This document shows positions 8,379-17,237 of a stretch of 64,000 nucleotides of DNA, piece by piece (position 1 is the stretch's first letter; every line of letters starts with the position of its first letter). The notes under the pieces were generated by a model. It was given only the letters and a program-made list of their open reading frames with translations, did not search any database and was not told where the DNA came from. The stretch is taken from assembly GCF_021568905.1 (NCBI RefSeq), contig NZ_JAKGSB010000005.1, forward strand, positions 186,001-250,000, read 5' to 3'. This stretch comes from Zavarzinia marina (GTDB lineage: Bacteria; Pseudomonadota; Alphaproteobacteria; Zavarziniales; Zavarziniaceae). Both the position numbers and the translations under genes were made by a program.

Positions 8379-8455
8379 TGGTCGGAGTGAGAGGATTCGA
8401 ACCTCCGGCCCCTAGCTCCCGAAGCTAGTGCTCTACCAGGCTGAGCTACACTCCG
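8379..8455 (-). tRNA. tRNA-Pro (anticodon CGG)
   Basis: On the minus strand the acceptor arms CGGAGTG and CACTCCG pair perfectly. The D arm (GCTCAG...GAGC), the anticodon stem-loop CTAGC-TTCGGGA-GCTAG and the T arm GGAGGTTCGAATCCTC are all present. The anticodon CGG reads CCG proline codons. CCA is encoded in the DNA, giving 77 bases. It lies alone between the lactonase-like gene and the polyprenyl synthase gene. Confidence 0.97.
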
Positions 8456-8524
8456 ACCGGGAAGGCCGGCCTTGTAGCACCGCGCCCCGGCGGGTTCAAG
8501 CCCGACGTTGAAAATCCGCTGCGG

Positions 8525-9613
8525 TCAATAGGCGCGTTCGATGCAGAAGTCGACCACGCCCATCATGGCGCGGCGATGGGCGCCGTCGGGGAAACGCTCC
8601 AGCGCCCGGCAGGCGAGGTCGCCATAGTGGCGCGCGCGGGCCACGGTCTCGGCCAGGGTGCCATGCTTCTCCATCAGGGAAAGCGCGGTGGCGAGGTCGC
8701 CCTCCGCCTGGTCGCGCTGCTCCATGCAGCGGCGCCAGAAGGCCTTTTCAGCCTCGTCGCCACGGGCGAAGGCCAGCACCACGGGGAGCGTGATCTTGCC
8801 CTCGCGGAAATCGTCGCCCACGGTCTTGCCGAGCGTCGCCTGATCGGCCTGATAGTCGAGCACGTCGTCGATGAGCTGGAACACGATGCCGAGATAGCGG
8901 CCGTAATCCGCCAGCGCCGTCTCGTCCTCCGCGTCGCGCCCGGCGATGACGGCACCCACGCGCGTCGCCGCCGCGAAGAGGGCGGCGGTCTTGGCCGCGA
9001 TCACCTGGAGATAGGCGTCTTCCGTCGTCGCCAGATTGTTGGCGGTGGTGAGCTGCATCACCTCGCCCTCGGCGATGATGGCGGAGGCCTCGGACAGGAT
9101 CGAGAGCACGGCGAGGGAGCCGGCCTCGGTCATGAGCTGGAACGAGCGGCTGAACAGGAAATCGCCCACCAGCACGCTCGCCTGATTGCCCCAGACGATG
9201 TTGGCCGTGGCACGGCCCCGGCGCAGCGCCGATTCGTCGACCACGTCGTCGTGCAGCAGGGTGGCGGTATGGATGAATTCGACGCAGGCGGCGAGGCCGA
9301 CGTGATGCGGACCCTGATAGCCGCACAGCCTGGCGGCGGCCAGCAGCAGCACGGGACGCAGGCGCTTGCCGCCCGACGCGATGATATGGCCCGCCAGTTC
9401 CGGGATCAGCGGCACGTCCGAGACCATGCGGCCGCGGATCTCGTCGTCGACCTTGGCGAAGTCGTCGGCCACCAGTTTCAGCAGGGTCTCGAGCGCATTG
9501 CCGGCGCCCGCGCTCGAAGCCCGGCCATCCTTGTCCCGCTCGTCCCCGAGTGATACGACCACTGCCAACCGTCTGCCCCCGAAGGAAAAATGCAGGCGCA
9601 GCATATTGGGCAT
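8525..9613 (-). CDS. ispB: Polyprenyl (octa/decaprenyl) diphosphate synthase
   Basis: This trans-prenyltransferase makes the long side chain of ubiquinone. The product carries both aspartate-rich motifs (LLHDDVVDESALRRG and QLIDDVLDYQ), the GGKRLRP substrate-binding motif and a long helical C-terminus. The start is uncertain: ATG at 9613 gives 362 residues, ATG at 9604 and a TTG at 9568 (just before AVVVSLGDE) are alternatives, and family resemblance begins near the last. It diverges from the DUF2007-TrmN6 pair, an arrangement common in alphaproteobacteria. Product chain length cannot be read from sequence. Confidence 0.93.
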   Translation of the reverse strand: MPNMLRLHFSFGGRRLAVVVSLGDERDKDGRASSAGAGNALETLLKLVADDFAKVDDEIRGRMVSDVPLIPELAGHIIASGGKRLRPVLLLAAARLCGYQGPHHVGLAACVEFIHTATLLHDDVVDESALRRGRATANIVWGNQASVLVGDFLFSRSFQLMTEAGSLAVLSILSEASAIIAEGEVMQLTTANNLATTEDAYLQVIAAKTAALFAAATRVGAVIAGRDAEDETALADYGRYLGIVFQLIDDVLDYQADQATLGKTVGDDFREGKITLPVVLAFARGDEAEKAFWRRCMEQRDQAEGDLATALSLMEKHGTLAETVARARHYGDLACRALERFPDGAHRRAMMGVVDFCIERAY

Positions 9614-9673
9614 GTCCAAGCACGGTCAACCGCGCCCTTCGCCGCGCCGCCCAGCCATCGCAGAGGATTTCGC

Positions 9674-9904
9674 GTGCAGGAATTGATCAGGACCAACGAC
9701 CTCGTGCTGCTGTCCTTCGCCGAGAGCCTGCTGAAGGCGGAAGGCGTCGCGGCCCTGGTGCTGGACGGCCATGCCAGCGCGGTCGACGGCTCCCTCGGCA
9801 TGCTGCCCCGGCGCCTGATGGTCGATACCGACGACGGCCCCCGCGCCCGCCGCCTGCTGGAAGAGGCCGGCCTCGGCCACGAGCTGCGCCCGGACGGGAA
9901 ATGA
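9674..9904 (+). CDS. DUF2007 family small protein
   Basis: The 76-residue protein starts at a GTG with AGAGGA upstream. It matches the DUF2007 family (putative signal-transducing protein): VQELIRTNDLVLLSFAESLLKAEGVAALVLDGHAS, then GMLPRRLMVDTDDGPRARRLLEEAG. The fold is a small ferredoxin-like unit and the function is unknown. Its stop overlaps the start of trmN6 by ATGA. The conserved pairing with TrmN6 and polyprenyl synthase suggests co-expression rather than a proven shared role. An ATG at 9590 would overlap the divergent gene and lacks family resemblance. Confidence 0.87.
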   Translation: MQELIRTNDLVLLSFAESLLKAEGVAALVLDGHASAVDGSLGMLPRRLMVDTDDGPRARRLLEEAGLGHELRPDGK

Positions 9905-10638
9905 CGGCGACCACCACCGACGATTTCCTGGGCGGGCGGGTGCGCCTGATCCAGCCGGTGGACGGCTATCGCGCCGGCATAGACGCGGTCTTCCTGGCCG
10001 CCTTCGTCGAGGCGGCCCCGGGGGCCCGGGTGCTGGACCTCGGCTGCGGCACCGGGGCGGCGACCCTATGTCTCGCCGCGCGGCGGCCGGATCTGGCGCT
10101 GACCGGCCTGGATGCCGATCCCCGCGCCCTGGCGCTGGCCCGAGAGAGTGCGGCCCTGAACGCCATGGCGGACAGGATCGACTGGATCGCCGCGCGGGTG
10201 GAGGACGGCCTGCCGCGTCAGGCCTTCGACGCGGTGATGACCAATCCGCCCTATCTGGCGCCGGGCCAGGGCACGCGCCCGGCCGACAGCCGCGCCATGG
10301 CCCATATGGAAGGCGGCGCCGATCTCGCGCGCTGGCTGGACGAGGCGATCAAGGCGCTGCGCCCCAGGGGCCGGCTGCACATCGTCCACCGCGCCGACCG
10401 GCTGCCCGAAATCCTGCGCCTGATCGAGCCGCGCCTCGGCGCCGTCGCGGTCCATCCGCTCTGGCCCCGCGCGGGCGAAGCGGCGCGGCGCGTGCTGGTC
10501 GCGGGCAGCCTCGACCGCAGGACGCCGGCGGTGTTGCTGCCGGGCACGGTGCTGCACGGCGCCGACGGCGGCTTTACGTCCGAAGCCCAGGCGGTGCTGC
10601 GCGACGGCGCCTCACTCCAGGCGCTTGTAGAACAATAG
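9901..10638 (+). CDS. trmN6: tRNA1(Val) adenine-N6 methyltransferase-like protein
   Basis: The 245-residue class I methyltransferase has the AdoMet motif VLDLGCGTGAATLCLAAR and the adenine-N6 catalytic motif TNPPYL. In this family (TrmN6/YfiC) the target is A37 of tRNA1(Val), using S-adenosylmethionine. Start overlap with DUF2007 implies translational coupling. The 3' end overlaps the convergent GNAT gene by 27 bases. Exact RNA target in this organism is inferred from family membership. Confidence 0.87.
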   Translation: MTATTTDDFLGGRVRLIQPVDGYRAGIDAVFLAAFVEAAPGARVLDLGCGTGAATLCLAARRPDLALTGLDADPRALALARESAALNAMADRIDWIAARVEDGLPRQAFDAVMTNPPYLAPGQGTRPADSRAMAHMEGGADLARWLDEAIKALRPRGRLHIVHRADRLPEILRLIEPRLGAVAVHPLWPRAGEAARRVLVAGSLDRRTPAVLLPGTVLHGADGGFTSEAQAVLRDGASLQALVEQ

Positions 10639-11121
10639 GGTGGCGGTCAGGCCGCCGTGGGGTTTCAGGGCAAAGTCGGGGATCCGCCCGCAGGGGATAT
10701 AGCCGAGTCCCTGATAGAGGCCGGCGGCGCCGTCCTCCTCGGCCGTATCCAGGGTCAGCAGCCAGCGCCCCAGGCGCCGCGCCGCCGCTTCCGCCGCCAG
10801 GACCAGGGCACGGGCGATGCCCCGGCCGCGAAAGCCGGGCGCCACCATCAGCTTGGCGATGTCGGCCCGGTGCGGCTGGTTGGGCATCGGGCAGGGGTCG
10901 AGGGTGATCGTGCCGGCCAGTACGCCGTCCGCCCATGCCCCCAGGATGATTCGGCCCGACGCCGCGCGGGCGAAGGAGTCGCGCCAGAAGCCGCGCGCCC
11001 GTTCGGGGTCCAGCGGATGCATGAAGCTGACCGAGCCGCCGGCCGCGACCGTCGCCACCAGAAGCCCGGCCAGGGCTTCGATGGTCGCGTCGTCCGCCGC
11101 CAGCGTCTCGATCCCGGTCAT
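10612..11121 (-). CDS. GNAT-family N-acetyltransferase
   Basis: The 169-residue protein has the acetyl-CoA-binding motif A (IAKLMVAPGFRGRGIARALVLAAE, with R-G-x-G-I-A) and motif B (LTLDTAEEDGAAGLYQGLGYIPCG). It transfers an acetyl group from acetyl-CoA to an unknown amine. The start at 11121 overlaps the stop of the upstream DUF1127 gene by ATGA, so the pair forms an operon that diverges from a LysR gene. The frame is open further up but the family match begins here. Confidence 0.9.
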   Translation of the reverse strand: MTGIETLAADDATIEALAGLLVATVAAGGSVSFMHPLDPERARGFWRDSFARAASGRIILGAWADGVLAGTITLDPCPMPNQPHRADIAKLMVAPGFRGRGIARALVLAAEAAARRLGRWLLTLDTAEEDGAAGLYQGLGYIPCGRIPDFALKPHGGLTATLLFYKRLE

Positions 11122-11312
11122 CCCTCGCGCACCACCGTGGTGATTTCGGACCGGGCGATGCCGATGTCGCGCAGCAGGCGATCGTCCAGCTCGGCCAGGC
11201 GGCGGGCGGCGGCGCGGCGCCGCATGTGGCGCAGTACGGCGTGAGCCGTCGCGCGCAGCAAGCCGGGCCGGGCCGGCGAGGCGGCGGCGAGGCCGGGGAT
11301 GAAGAAAGCCAT
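11118..11312 (-). CDS. DUF1127 domain small protein
   Basis: The 64-residue protein ends in the DUF1127 signature RRLAELDDRLLRDIGIARSEI, which in other bacteria occurs in small Arg-rich proteins (YjiS-like), some involved in RNA metabolism or phosphate and carbon physiology. The N-terminus (MAFFIPGLAAASPARPG) is hydrophobic. The ATG at 11312 has an excellent GGAGGAGG ribosome site, which rules out the upstream ATG at 11426. It is first in an operon with the GNAT gene, and its promoter region contains the large palindrome shared with the divergent LysR gene. Confidence 0.9.
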   Translation of the reverse strand: MAFFIPGLAAASPARPGLLRATAHAVLRHMRRRAAARRLAELDDRLLRDIGIARSEITTVVREG

Positions 11313-11414
11313 GACTCCTCCTCCGGGTGCGTCTGGACGCACCCGCTGACGATGATGGGGTTGGTGTTCGAGGACGGGAAGCCTCTTCCCGCGCGCCCAG
11401 ATAAGCATGGCGCC

Positions 11415-11452
11415 GATGATTTTCATAAATTATTGTTTTTATGAAGATCATC
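11415..11452. promoter_or_regulatory. 38-bp palindrome between divergent DUF1127-GNAT and LysR genes
   Basis: GATGATTTTCATAA (11415-11428) and TTATGAAGATCATC (11439-11452) are 14-base inverted arms with one mismatch around a 10-base AT-rich spacer. The site ends 15 bases before the LysR start and lies about 100 bases upstream of the DUF1127 start. LysR regulators normally bind an interrupted dyad containing T-N11-A in exactly this position, repressing themselves and activating the divergent unit. Confidence 0.82.
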
Positions 11453-11466
11453 ACGATTGATTATGG

Positions 11467-12366
11467 ATGCGCGACCTCAATCCGGACCAGCTCCGCAGCT
11501 TCCTCGCGGTCGTCGAGGAGGGCGGCTTTTCCGCCGCCGCGCGGCGCCTGAATCTCAGCCAGCCGGCGGTGAGCACCCAGGTGCGCGAACTCGAGGCCCG
11601 GCTCCAGCTTCGCCTGATCGAGCGCCTCGGCAAGCGCGCCTTTCCGACCCGGGCAGGCGAAGACCTGGCGGATCACGCCCGCGCGGTGCTCGCGGCCCTG
11701 GCGGCGGCTTCGGACGCCATGCGCCGGCATCGCGACGGTTTCCTGGGCCGGGTGCGCATCGGCACCGGCAGCGCCTCCCTCGCCTATCTGATGCCGCCGG
11801 TGCTGCGGGGCCTGCGCGATCGCCACCCCAACATCGAGATCACGGTGACCACCGGCACCACCATCGACATGGTCGAGGACATCGCCGCCAACCGCCTCGA
11901 TATCGGGCTGGTTACCCTGCCGGTCGAGCATCCGGGCATGGCCGTAACCCCGATCGATACGCGCGACCTGGTGGCGGTGCTGCCGGTCGGCGGCGACGAA
12001 CCGCCGCCGGTGCTGCGCCCCGGCGATCTCGCCGGCCTGCCGCTGGTCCTGGAGACCATGCAATCCAACCTGACCGCCCTGGTCCTCGGCTGGCTGGCGG
12101 CCGGCGGCGTCCGGCCGGAGCCGATCCTGATCTACGACAATATGGAGGCGGTGAAGGCGATCGTCGCCACCGGTCTCGGCTATTCGATCCTGCAGTTCGA
12201 GGCGACGGTGGAAGGTGTCGCGCGGGATCGCCTGCAGGTGCGGCGCCTGGATCCGCCGCTTCGCCGCACCCTCGCGCTCGCGGTCCGCAAGGACAAGCCG
12301 CTGGACGGCGCGCTGGCGGTGGTCCATGGCGCGCTGCGGGAAATCGGCGGGATCCGGATCACCTGA
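11467..12366 (+). CDS. LysR-family transcriptional regulator
   Basis: The 299-residue protein has a textbook LysR helix-turn-helix (LNPDQLRSFLAVVEEGGFSAAARRLNLSQPAVSTQVRELEARL) and an effector-binding domain. It diverges from the DUF1127-GNAT operon and has a strong palindrome directly upstream. The probable target is therefore that operon plus itself. The ligand is unknown. The start follows family alignment; an earlier in-frame ATG at 11463 is only one codon-pair away from the operator and less likely. Confidence 0.93.
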   Translation: MRDLNPDQLRSFLAVVEEGGFSAAARRLNLSQPAVSTQVRELEARLQLRLIERLGKRAFPTRAGEDLADHARAVLAALAAASDAMRRHRDGFLGRVRIGTGSASLAYLMPPVLRGLRDRHPNIEITVTTGTTIDMVEDIAANRLDIGLVTLPVEHPGMAVTPIDTRDLVAVLPVGGDEPPPVLRPGDLAGLPLVLETMQSNLTALVLGWLAAGGVRPEPILIYDNMEAVKAIVATGLGYSILQFEATVEGVARDRLQVRRLDPPLRRTLALAVRKDKPLDGALAVVHGALREIGGIRIT

Positions 12367-12425
12367 ACGCGGCACGCGCCGAAACACTTGAGCCGGCGCC
12401 CGCCGCACCCCATCTTGGGGGCGCC

Positions 12426-13292
12426 ATGCCCATGCTCGACAATCTTCGCCGATTCCTGCCGCCCGCCCTTGGCGGCGTCCGCCACCCGATGGTCACCGTG
12501 CTGCGCCTCGACGGGGTGATCGGCGCCATGGGGGGACTGCGCGCCGGCCTCACCATCGCCGGCACCGCGCGGCTGATCGAACGGGCGTTCTCGATCAAGC
12601 CGCTGTCGGCGGTTGCCCTGGTGATCAATTCGCCGGGCGGTGCCGCGGCCCAATCGGCCCTGATCCATGGCCGCATCCGCGCGCTGGCCGAGGAAAGGAA
12701 GATCCCGGTCATCGCCTTCTGCGAGGATGTGACGGCCAGCGGCGGCTACATGCTGGCGCTGGCGGCCGACCGCATCTATGCCCATCCCATGTCCATCGTC
12801 GGCTCGATCGGCGTCATCTCGGGCGGTTTCGGCTTCGACAGGGCGATCGAGAAACTGGGCATCGACCGGCGCATCTATACCGCCGGCGCCAACAAGCACC
12901 GCCTGGACCCCTTCAAGCCCGAGAACCCGGACGACATCGTGAAGCTGCGCGATCTTCAGACCGACATCCACGCGGGCTTCAAGGCCATGGTGACGGACCG
13001 GCGCGGCACCCGCCTGACGGCGGGCGAGGACACGCTGTTCAACGGCGACGTCTGGACCGGGCGCCAGGCCGTCGAGCTGGGCCTGATCGACGGGCTGGGC
13101 GATGTCCGTTCCCGGCTGCGCGAGGAATTCGGCCCCAAGATGCGGCTGATCCCCATCGCCCACCGCCGCCGCCTGTTCCGCTTCGGCCCGCGCCTGTTCA
13201 GCTCGAATTTGTCGGAGGGCGGAAGGGGCATCGCGGGCGATGCGCTGTCGACCCTCGAGGAACGCGGGCTCTGGTCCCGCTTCGGGCTCTAG
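12426..13292 (+). CDS. S49 family peptidase (SppA/SohB-like)
   Basis: The 288-residue protein is a single-domain S49 serine protease. The motif VINSPGGAAAQSALI forms the oxyanion region, and the nucleophile is the Ser in DVTASGGYMLALAADRIYAHP. SIVGSIGVI is also conserved. Members degrade signal peptides or membrane-protein fragments with a Ser/Lys pair. I see no clear N-terminal membrane anchor, so it may be peripheral or cytoplasmic. The gene lies in the conserved TrmN6 to glyQ block, here separated from TrmN6 by the GNAT/DUF1127/LysR insertion. A second ATG two codons in is possible. Confidence 0.92.
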   Translation: MPMLDNLRRFLPPALGGVRHPMVTVLRLDGVIGAMGGLRAGLTIAGTARLIERAFSIKPLSAVALVINSPGGAAAQSALIHGRIRALAEERKIPVIAFCEDVTASGGYMLALAADRIYAHPMSIVGSIGVISGGFGFDRAIEKLGIDRRIYTAGANKHRLDPFKPENPDDIVKLRDLQTDIHAGFKAMVTDRRGTRLTAGEDTLFNGDVWTGRQAVELGLIDGLGDVRSRLREEFGPKMRLIPIAHRRRLFRFGPRLFSSNLSEGGRGIAGDALSTLEERGLWSRFGL

Positions 13293-13301
13293 GGGCGCGC
13301 C

Positions 13302-13529
13302 ATGGCCATCCTGGTCAAAGCCTTCGCCATCCTGCTGGCGCTCGGTCTGTTCTACGTGACGATCAAGCGCGCCGTCCTCGGCCAGAAGAAGCCCGAGGAA
13401 AAGGTGCCGCGAAGGAAGCCCGCCGAGACCATCGACGCCGATGATCTCGTGCGCTGTCCCGGCTGCGGCACCTTTAACCCGGTCGGGCAGCCCTGCGCCA
13501 CGCCGGACTGCCCGACCCACAAGGGGTAG
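13302..13529 (+). CDS. Small membrane-anchored zinc-ribbon protein
   Basis: The 75-residue protein has one N-terminal membrane segment (ILVKAFAILLALGLFYVTI), a basic linker, and a C-terminal zinc-ribbon-like domain with CPGCGTFNPVGQPCATPDCP, four cysteines able to bind a metal. It starts 9 bases after the S49 peptidase stop, so the two are probably co-transcribed and may share a membrane quality-control role. That role is inference. Confidence 0.8.
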   Translation: MAILVKAFAILLALGLFYVTIKRAVLGQKKPEEKVPRRKPAETIDADDLVRCPGCGTFNPVGQPCATPDCPTHKG

Positions 13530-13545
13530 GGCGGCCATCCTAGGT

Positions 13546-13630
13546 CGTCGTCCCGGCGAAGGCCGGGACCTCGTGACGGAAAGGGCGCCTTTTCCGGTCA
13601 AAGATCCCGGCCTTCGCCGGGATGACGACG
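13546..13630. repeat. ~85-bp dispersed palindromic element (copy 1)
   Basis: The left part (13546-13570) and right part (13603-13630) are inverted copies of CGTCRTCCCGGCGAAGGCCGGGA, each itself able to fold as CCCGGC-GAA-GCCGGG. The middle carries CTCGTG next to the left part. A second element at 19913-19995 has the same order and size. It lies between two convergent genes, so it may act as a bidirectional terminator. Such GC palindromes are known as interspersed repeats in alphaproteobacteria. Confidence 0.85.
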
Positions 13631-13640
13631 TAGACGAGCG

Positions 13641-14105
13641 TCAGAGCGGCGGAATGCGAAGGTTCTGGCCCGGGTAGATCTTGTCCGGATCCTTGAGCAG
13701 CGGCTTGTTGGCCTCGAAGATGGCGGTGTATTTGCTGCCGTTGCCGTAATGGGCGGCGGCGATCTTCCACAGGCTGTCGCCCTTCTTGACCGTGTAGAAG
13801 GTCGATTCCGCCTCGCCCTCGGGCACGCCGATGGTTTCCTCGACCGAGGCGACGCCCGCGATGTTGCCGGCGGCGAGAATCATCTTCTCGCGTGCTTCGT
13901 TCGAACCGGCCTGGCCGGTCACGGAAACCTTGTCGCCGTCGACCGCGACGTCGACGCCGCTGACGTCCAGGCCATGGGCTTCGATCGCCGCCTTCACCGC
14001 CTCGGCCGACGGCGGGGGCGGCACGTCCTTGCTGTCCTCGGTGGCGGGCGAACCGCCGATGCCGAGACGTTCGCCCGCGGCCTTGATGAAATCGAAGATA
14101 CCCAT
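13641..14105 (-). CDS. kbp: BON and LysM domain protein, Kbp (YgaU)-like
   Basis: The 154-residue protein begins MGIFDFIKAAGERLG, as in E. coli Kbp/YgaU, followed by a BON domain (VKAAIEAHGLDVSGVDVAVDGDKVSVTGQAGSNEAREKMILAAGNIAGVASVEE) and a C-terminal LysM (YTVKKGDSLWKIAAAHYGNGSKYTAIFEANKPLLKDPDKIYPGQNLRIP). In E. coli this protein is a cytoplasmic potassium sensor. No signal peptide is present, which fits Kbp rather than a cell-wall LysM protein. The ATG at 14105 has GAGGAG upstream. The gene diverges from glyQ. Confidence 0.9.
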   Translation of the reverse strand: MGIFDFIKAAGERLGIGGSPATEDSKDVPPPPSAEAVKAAIEAHGLDVSGVDVAVDGDKVSVTGQAGSNEAREKMILAAGNIAGVASVEETIGVPEGEAESTFYTVKKGDSLWKIAAAHYGNGSKYTAIFEANKPLLKDPDKIYPGQNLRIPPL

Positions 14106-14128
14106 CGAAAATCTCCTCGTTGCTGCAC

Positions 14129-14145
14129 CTTGGCAGGGCGCCAAG
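14129..14145. promoter_or_regulatory. Small inverted repeat upstream of kbp
   Basis: CTTGGC and GCCAAG flank a 5-base AGGGC spacer, 24 bases upstream of the kbp start on the minus strand and within the kbp/glyQ divergent region. It could be an operator for kbp or simply a hairpin in its leader. Low information content keeps this tentative. Confidence 0.3.
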
Positions 14146-14289
14146 AGTTCACGCACCAGCGTGGTATAACAAGTCTACATTTCCGTTATGGGTGCATGGC
14201 CATACCGCGGCGCGGGGAAGGGTTGACCCGGGGGGGGCCGGCTCATTAACGTGCCGCGCATCTTCACGCCTCTCTCGGATCGTCCATCC

Positions 14290-15171
14290 ATGTCGGCATC
14301 CCCGGCGGCCAAGGCGCCGCCCTTCCAGGATCTGATCCTGACCCTCCAGACCTATTGGGCCCGTCAGGGCTGCGTCCTGATGCAGCCCTACGACATGGAG
14401 GTGGGCGCCGGTACCTTCCACCCGGCGACGACGCTGCGCACCCTGGGGCGCAAACCCTGGAACGTGGCCTATGTCCAGCCCTCGCGCCGGCCGAAGGACG
14501 GCCGCTATGGCGAAAACCCGATGCGGCTGCAGCATTACTATCAGTTCCAGGTCATCCTGAAGCCGAGCCCCGAGAACATCATCGACCTCTACCTCGGCTC
14601 CCTGAAGGCGCTCGGCATCGATGTCGACAATCACGACATCCGCTTCGTCGAGGACGACTGGGAAAGCCCGACGCTCGGCGCCTGGGGTCTCGGCTGGGAA
14701 GTCTGGTGCGACGGCATGGAGGTGACCCAGTTCACCTATTTCCAGCAGGTCGGCGGCCTCGACGTCGATCCGGTGGCGGGCGAGATCACCTATGGCCTCG
14801 AGCGCCTCGCCATGTATGTCCAGGGCGTGGAGCGGGTCTATGACCTCGACTGGAACGGGCGCGGCACCACCTATGGCGACGTCTACCTCCAGGCGGAGCA
14901 GGAATTCTCGGCCTATAATTTCGAGCATGCGAACACGGATATCCTGTTCCAGCACTTCAAGGACGCGGAGGCGGAATGCGCCGCCCTCCTCGAACGGAAG
15001 CTGGCGCTGCCCGCCTATGACCAGTGCATGAAGGCGAGCCATCTGTTCAACCTGCTGGATGCCCGGGGCGTGATCTCGGTGACGGAGCGCGCCGCCTATA
15101 TCGGCCGCGTGCGCGCGCTCGCCAAGGGTTGCTGCGAAGCCTGGTCGGCCTCGCAGGAAGAGGTGGCGTGA
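14290..15171 (+). CDS. glyQ: Glycyl-tRNA synthetase alpha subunit
   Basis: The alpha subunit carries the class II catalytic core that charges tRNA-Gly as an alpha2beta2 enzyme. The 293-residue product has the family N-terminus [65 protein letters not shown] (motif 2 region) and [12 protein letters not shown] (motif 3). The ATG at 14290 is preferred to a GTG at 14251. The last base of its stop is the first base of the glyS start, so expression of the two subunits is coupled. Confidence 0.97.
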   Translation: MSASPAAKAPPFQDLILTLQTYWARQGCVLMQPYDMEVGAGTFHPATTLRTLGRKPWNVAYVQPSRRPKDGRYGENPMRLQHYYQFQVILKPSPENIIDLYLGSLKALGIDVDNHDIRFVEDDWESPTLGAWGLGWEVWCDGMEVTQFTYFQQVGGLDVDPVAGEITYGLERLAMYVQGVERVYDLDWNGRGTTYGDVYLQAEQEFSAYNFEHANTDILFQHFKDAEAECAALLERKLALPAYDQCMKASHLFNLLDARGVISVTERAAYIGRVRALAKGCCEAWSASQEEVA

Positions 15172-17234
15172 TGCCCGAACTGCTGATCGAGATCCATTCC
15201 GAGGAAATCCCGGCGCGCATGCAGCGCCGCGCGGCCGACGATCTGAAGCGCCTGATCTGTGACGGGCTTGCCGCTGTCGGCCTGAATTTCGGCACCGCCA
15301 CGGCCCATGCCACGCCCCGGCGCCTCGCCCTCGTCGTCGAGGAGCTCGACGCCGCCCAGGCCGACCTCCGGGAAGAGCGGCGCGGGCCGCGAGTCGGCGC
15401 GCCCGACAAGGCGATCGAGGGTTTCTGCGCCTCCGCCGGCGTCGCGCGCGAAATGCTGTCGGTGCAGGAAACCCCCAAGGGCGATTTCTATATCGCCATG
15501 ATCGAGCGGCGCGGCCGCCCGACGGCGGAAGTGATCGCCGACCTGCTGCCCCAGACGATCTGGAATTTCCCCTGGCCGAAATCCATGCGCTGGGGCGCCG
15601 GGCCGGACGGCCTCTCGTCCAAGCTGACCTGGGTGCGGCCCATCCGCTCCGTCATCGCGCTGTTCGACGGCGCCGTGGTGCCCTTCGACATCGCGCGCGG
15701 CGGTGATGCGGGCCATGGCCTTACGGCCGGCAATGTCACCTACGGCCATCGCTTCATGAGCCGTGGCGCGATCGAGGTTTCGGGCTTCGCCGACTATCGC
15801 GAAAAGCTGCGCGCGGCCTTCGTCATGCTCGACGTCGAGGAACGGAAAAGCGTCATTCAAGCGCAAGCCGAGAAGATCGCCGCCGAGGCCGGCCTCGAAC
15901 TGATCCCCGATCCCGAGCTTCTGGACGAAGTGGCGGGGCTGGTCGAATGGCCGGTGCCCCTGATGGGCCGGATCGACGATGAATTCATGACGGTGCCGGC
16001 CGAAGTGCTGACCACCACCATGCGCACCAACCAGAAGTATTTCGCGCTCCGTGACAAGGTGACGGGCAAGATGGCGCCGCGTTTCATGACCGTCGCCAAT
16101 CTGGTCGCCAAGGACGGCGGCACGGCGATTGCGGCGGGCAACGAGCGCGTGCTGCGCGCCCGCGTGGCCGATGCCAAATTCTTCTGGGACCAGGACCTGA
16201 AGGCGACGCTCGAATCCCGCCTGCCGAAGCTGGACAGCATCGTCTTCCACGCCAGGCTCGGCACCGTCGGCGAGAAGGTGAAACGGATCGAGACCCTCGC
16301 GGTCGCGATCGCCGAAAAGATCGGCGCCGATCCGGTGAAGACGGCACGCGCCGCCCGCCTCGCCAAGGCCGATCTGGTGACCGAGGTGGTGGGCGAATTC
16401 CCCGAGGTCCAGGGCATCATGGGGCGTTACTACGCCCTTCACGACGGCGAGGACGCGGCGGTGGCCGAAGCGATCGCTGATCACTGGAAACCCCAGGGCC
16501 CGTCCGACCGCTGCCCGTCCGATCCGGTCGCGGTTTCGGTCGCCCTAGCGGACAAGATCGACACGCTGACCGGCTTCTTCGCCATCGACGAGAAGCCGAC
16601 GGGCTCCAAGGATCCCTTCGCGCTGCGCCGGGCCGCGCTCGGCGTCATCCGTCTCATTGTGGAGAACGGGTTGCGGCTCGACCTCCGCGCCCTGTTCGGC
16701 GAGGTGGCGGACGGCCTGCTCGATTTCTTCCACGACCGGCTGAAGGTCTCGCTGCGCGACCAGGGTGTGGCGCATGATCTGATCAATGCCGTGCTCGGCA
16801 CCGGCGCGGAGGACGATCTGACCCGGCTGGTCGAGAAGGTCTCGGCCTTGAAGGCGTTCCTCGAGACGGAGGATGGCAGGAACGTGCTGGCGGCCTATCG
16901 CCGGGCGTCGAACATCCTGCGCATCGAGGAAAAGAAGGACGGCGCCACCTATCGGGGCCCGGCCGACCGTGCGCTCTTTGCCGTCGATGAGGAAAAGGCG
17001 CTGGGGGCGCGGCTGGACGATGTGATGCCGGCCGCGCGGACGGCGCTGTCGGAGGAGGCCTTCGCCGACTGCATGCAGGCGCTGGCCCTGTTGCGTAACC
17101 CCGTCGATGCCTTCTTCGACAAGGTGACGGTGAATGCGGAGGACGCGGGTCTCCGCGCCAATCGCCTCAAACTGCTGGGCGAGATCCGGGGTGCTCTGGA
17201 CGAGATCGCCGATTTCTCGCGGATCGAGGGATAA
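15171..17234 (+). CDS. glyS: Glycyl-tRNA synthetase beta subunit
   Basis: The 687-residue beta subunit supplies tRNA recognition. It opens with [24 protein letters not shown] and contains the conserved KSMRWG and [14 protein letters not shown] segments, an HD-like middle region ([26 protein letters not shown]) and a C-terminal anticodon-binding-like domain ([22 protein letters not shown]). Length is normal. It begins within the glyQ stop codon and is followed by ppdK after 3 bases, so the three form one operon. Confidence 0.97.
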   Translation: MPELLIEIHSEEIPARMQRRAADDLKRLICDGLAAVGLNFGTATAHATPRRLALVVEELDAAQADLREERRGPRVGAPDKAIEGFCASAGVAREMLSVQETPKGDFYIAMIERRGRPTAEVIADLLPQTIWNFPWPKSMRWGAGPDGLSSKLTWVRPIRSVIALFDGAVVPFDIARGGDAGHGLTAGNVTYGHRFMSRGAIEVSGFADYREKLRAAFVMLDVEERKSVIQAQAEKIAAEAGLELIPDPELLDEVAGLVEWPVPLMGRIDDEFMTVPAEVLTTTMRTNQKYFALRDKVTGKMAPRFMTVANLVAKDGGTAIAAGNERVLRARVADAKFFWDQDLKATLESRLPKLDSIVFHARLGTVGEKVKRIETLAVAIAEKIGADPVKTARAARLAKADLVTEVVGEFPEVQGIMGRYYALHDGEDAAVAEAIADHWKPQGPSDRCPSDPVAVSVALADKIDTLTGFFAIDEKPTGSKDPFALRRAALGVIRLIVENGLRLDLRALFGEVADGLLDFFHDRLKVSLRDQGVAHDLINAVLGTGAEDDLTRLVEKVSALKAFLETEDGRNVLAAYRRASNILRIEEKKDGATYRGPADRALFAVDEEKALGARLDDVMPAARTALSEEAFADCMQALALLRNPVDAFFDKVTVNAEDAGLRANRLKLLGEIRGALDEIADFSRIEG

Positions 17235-17237
17235 ATC

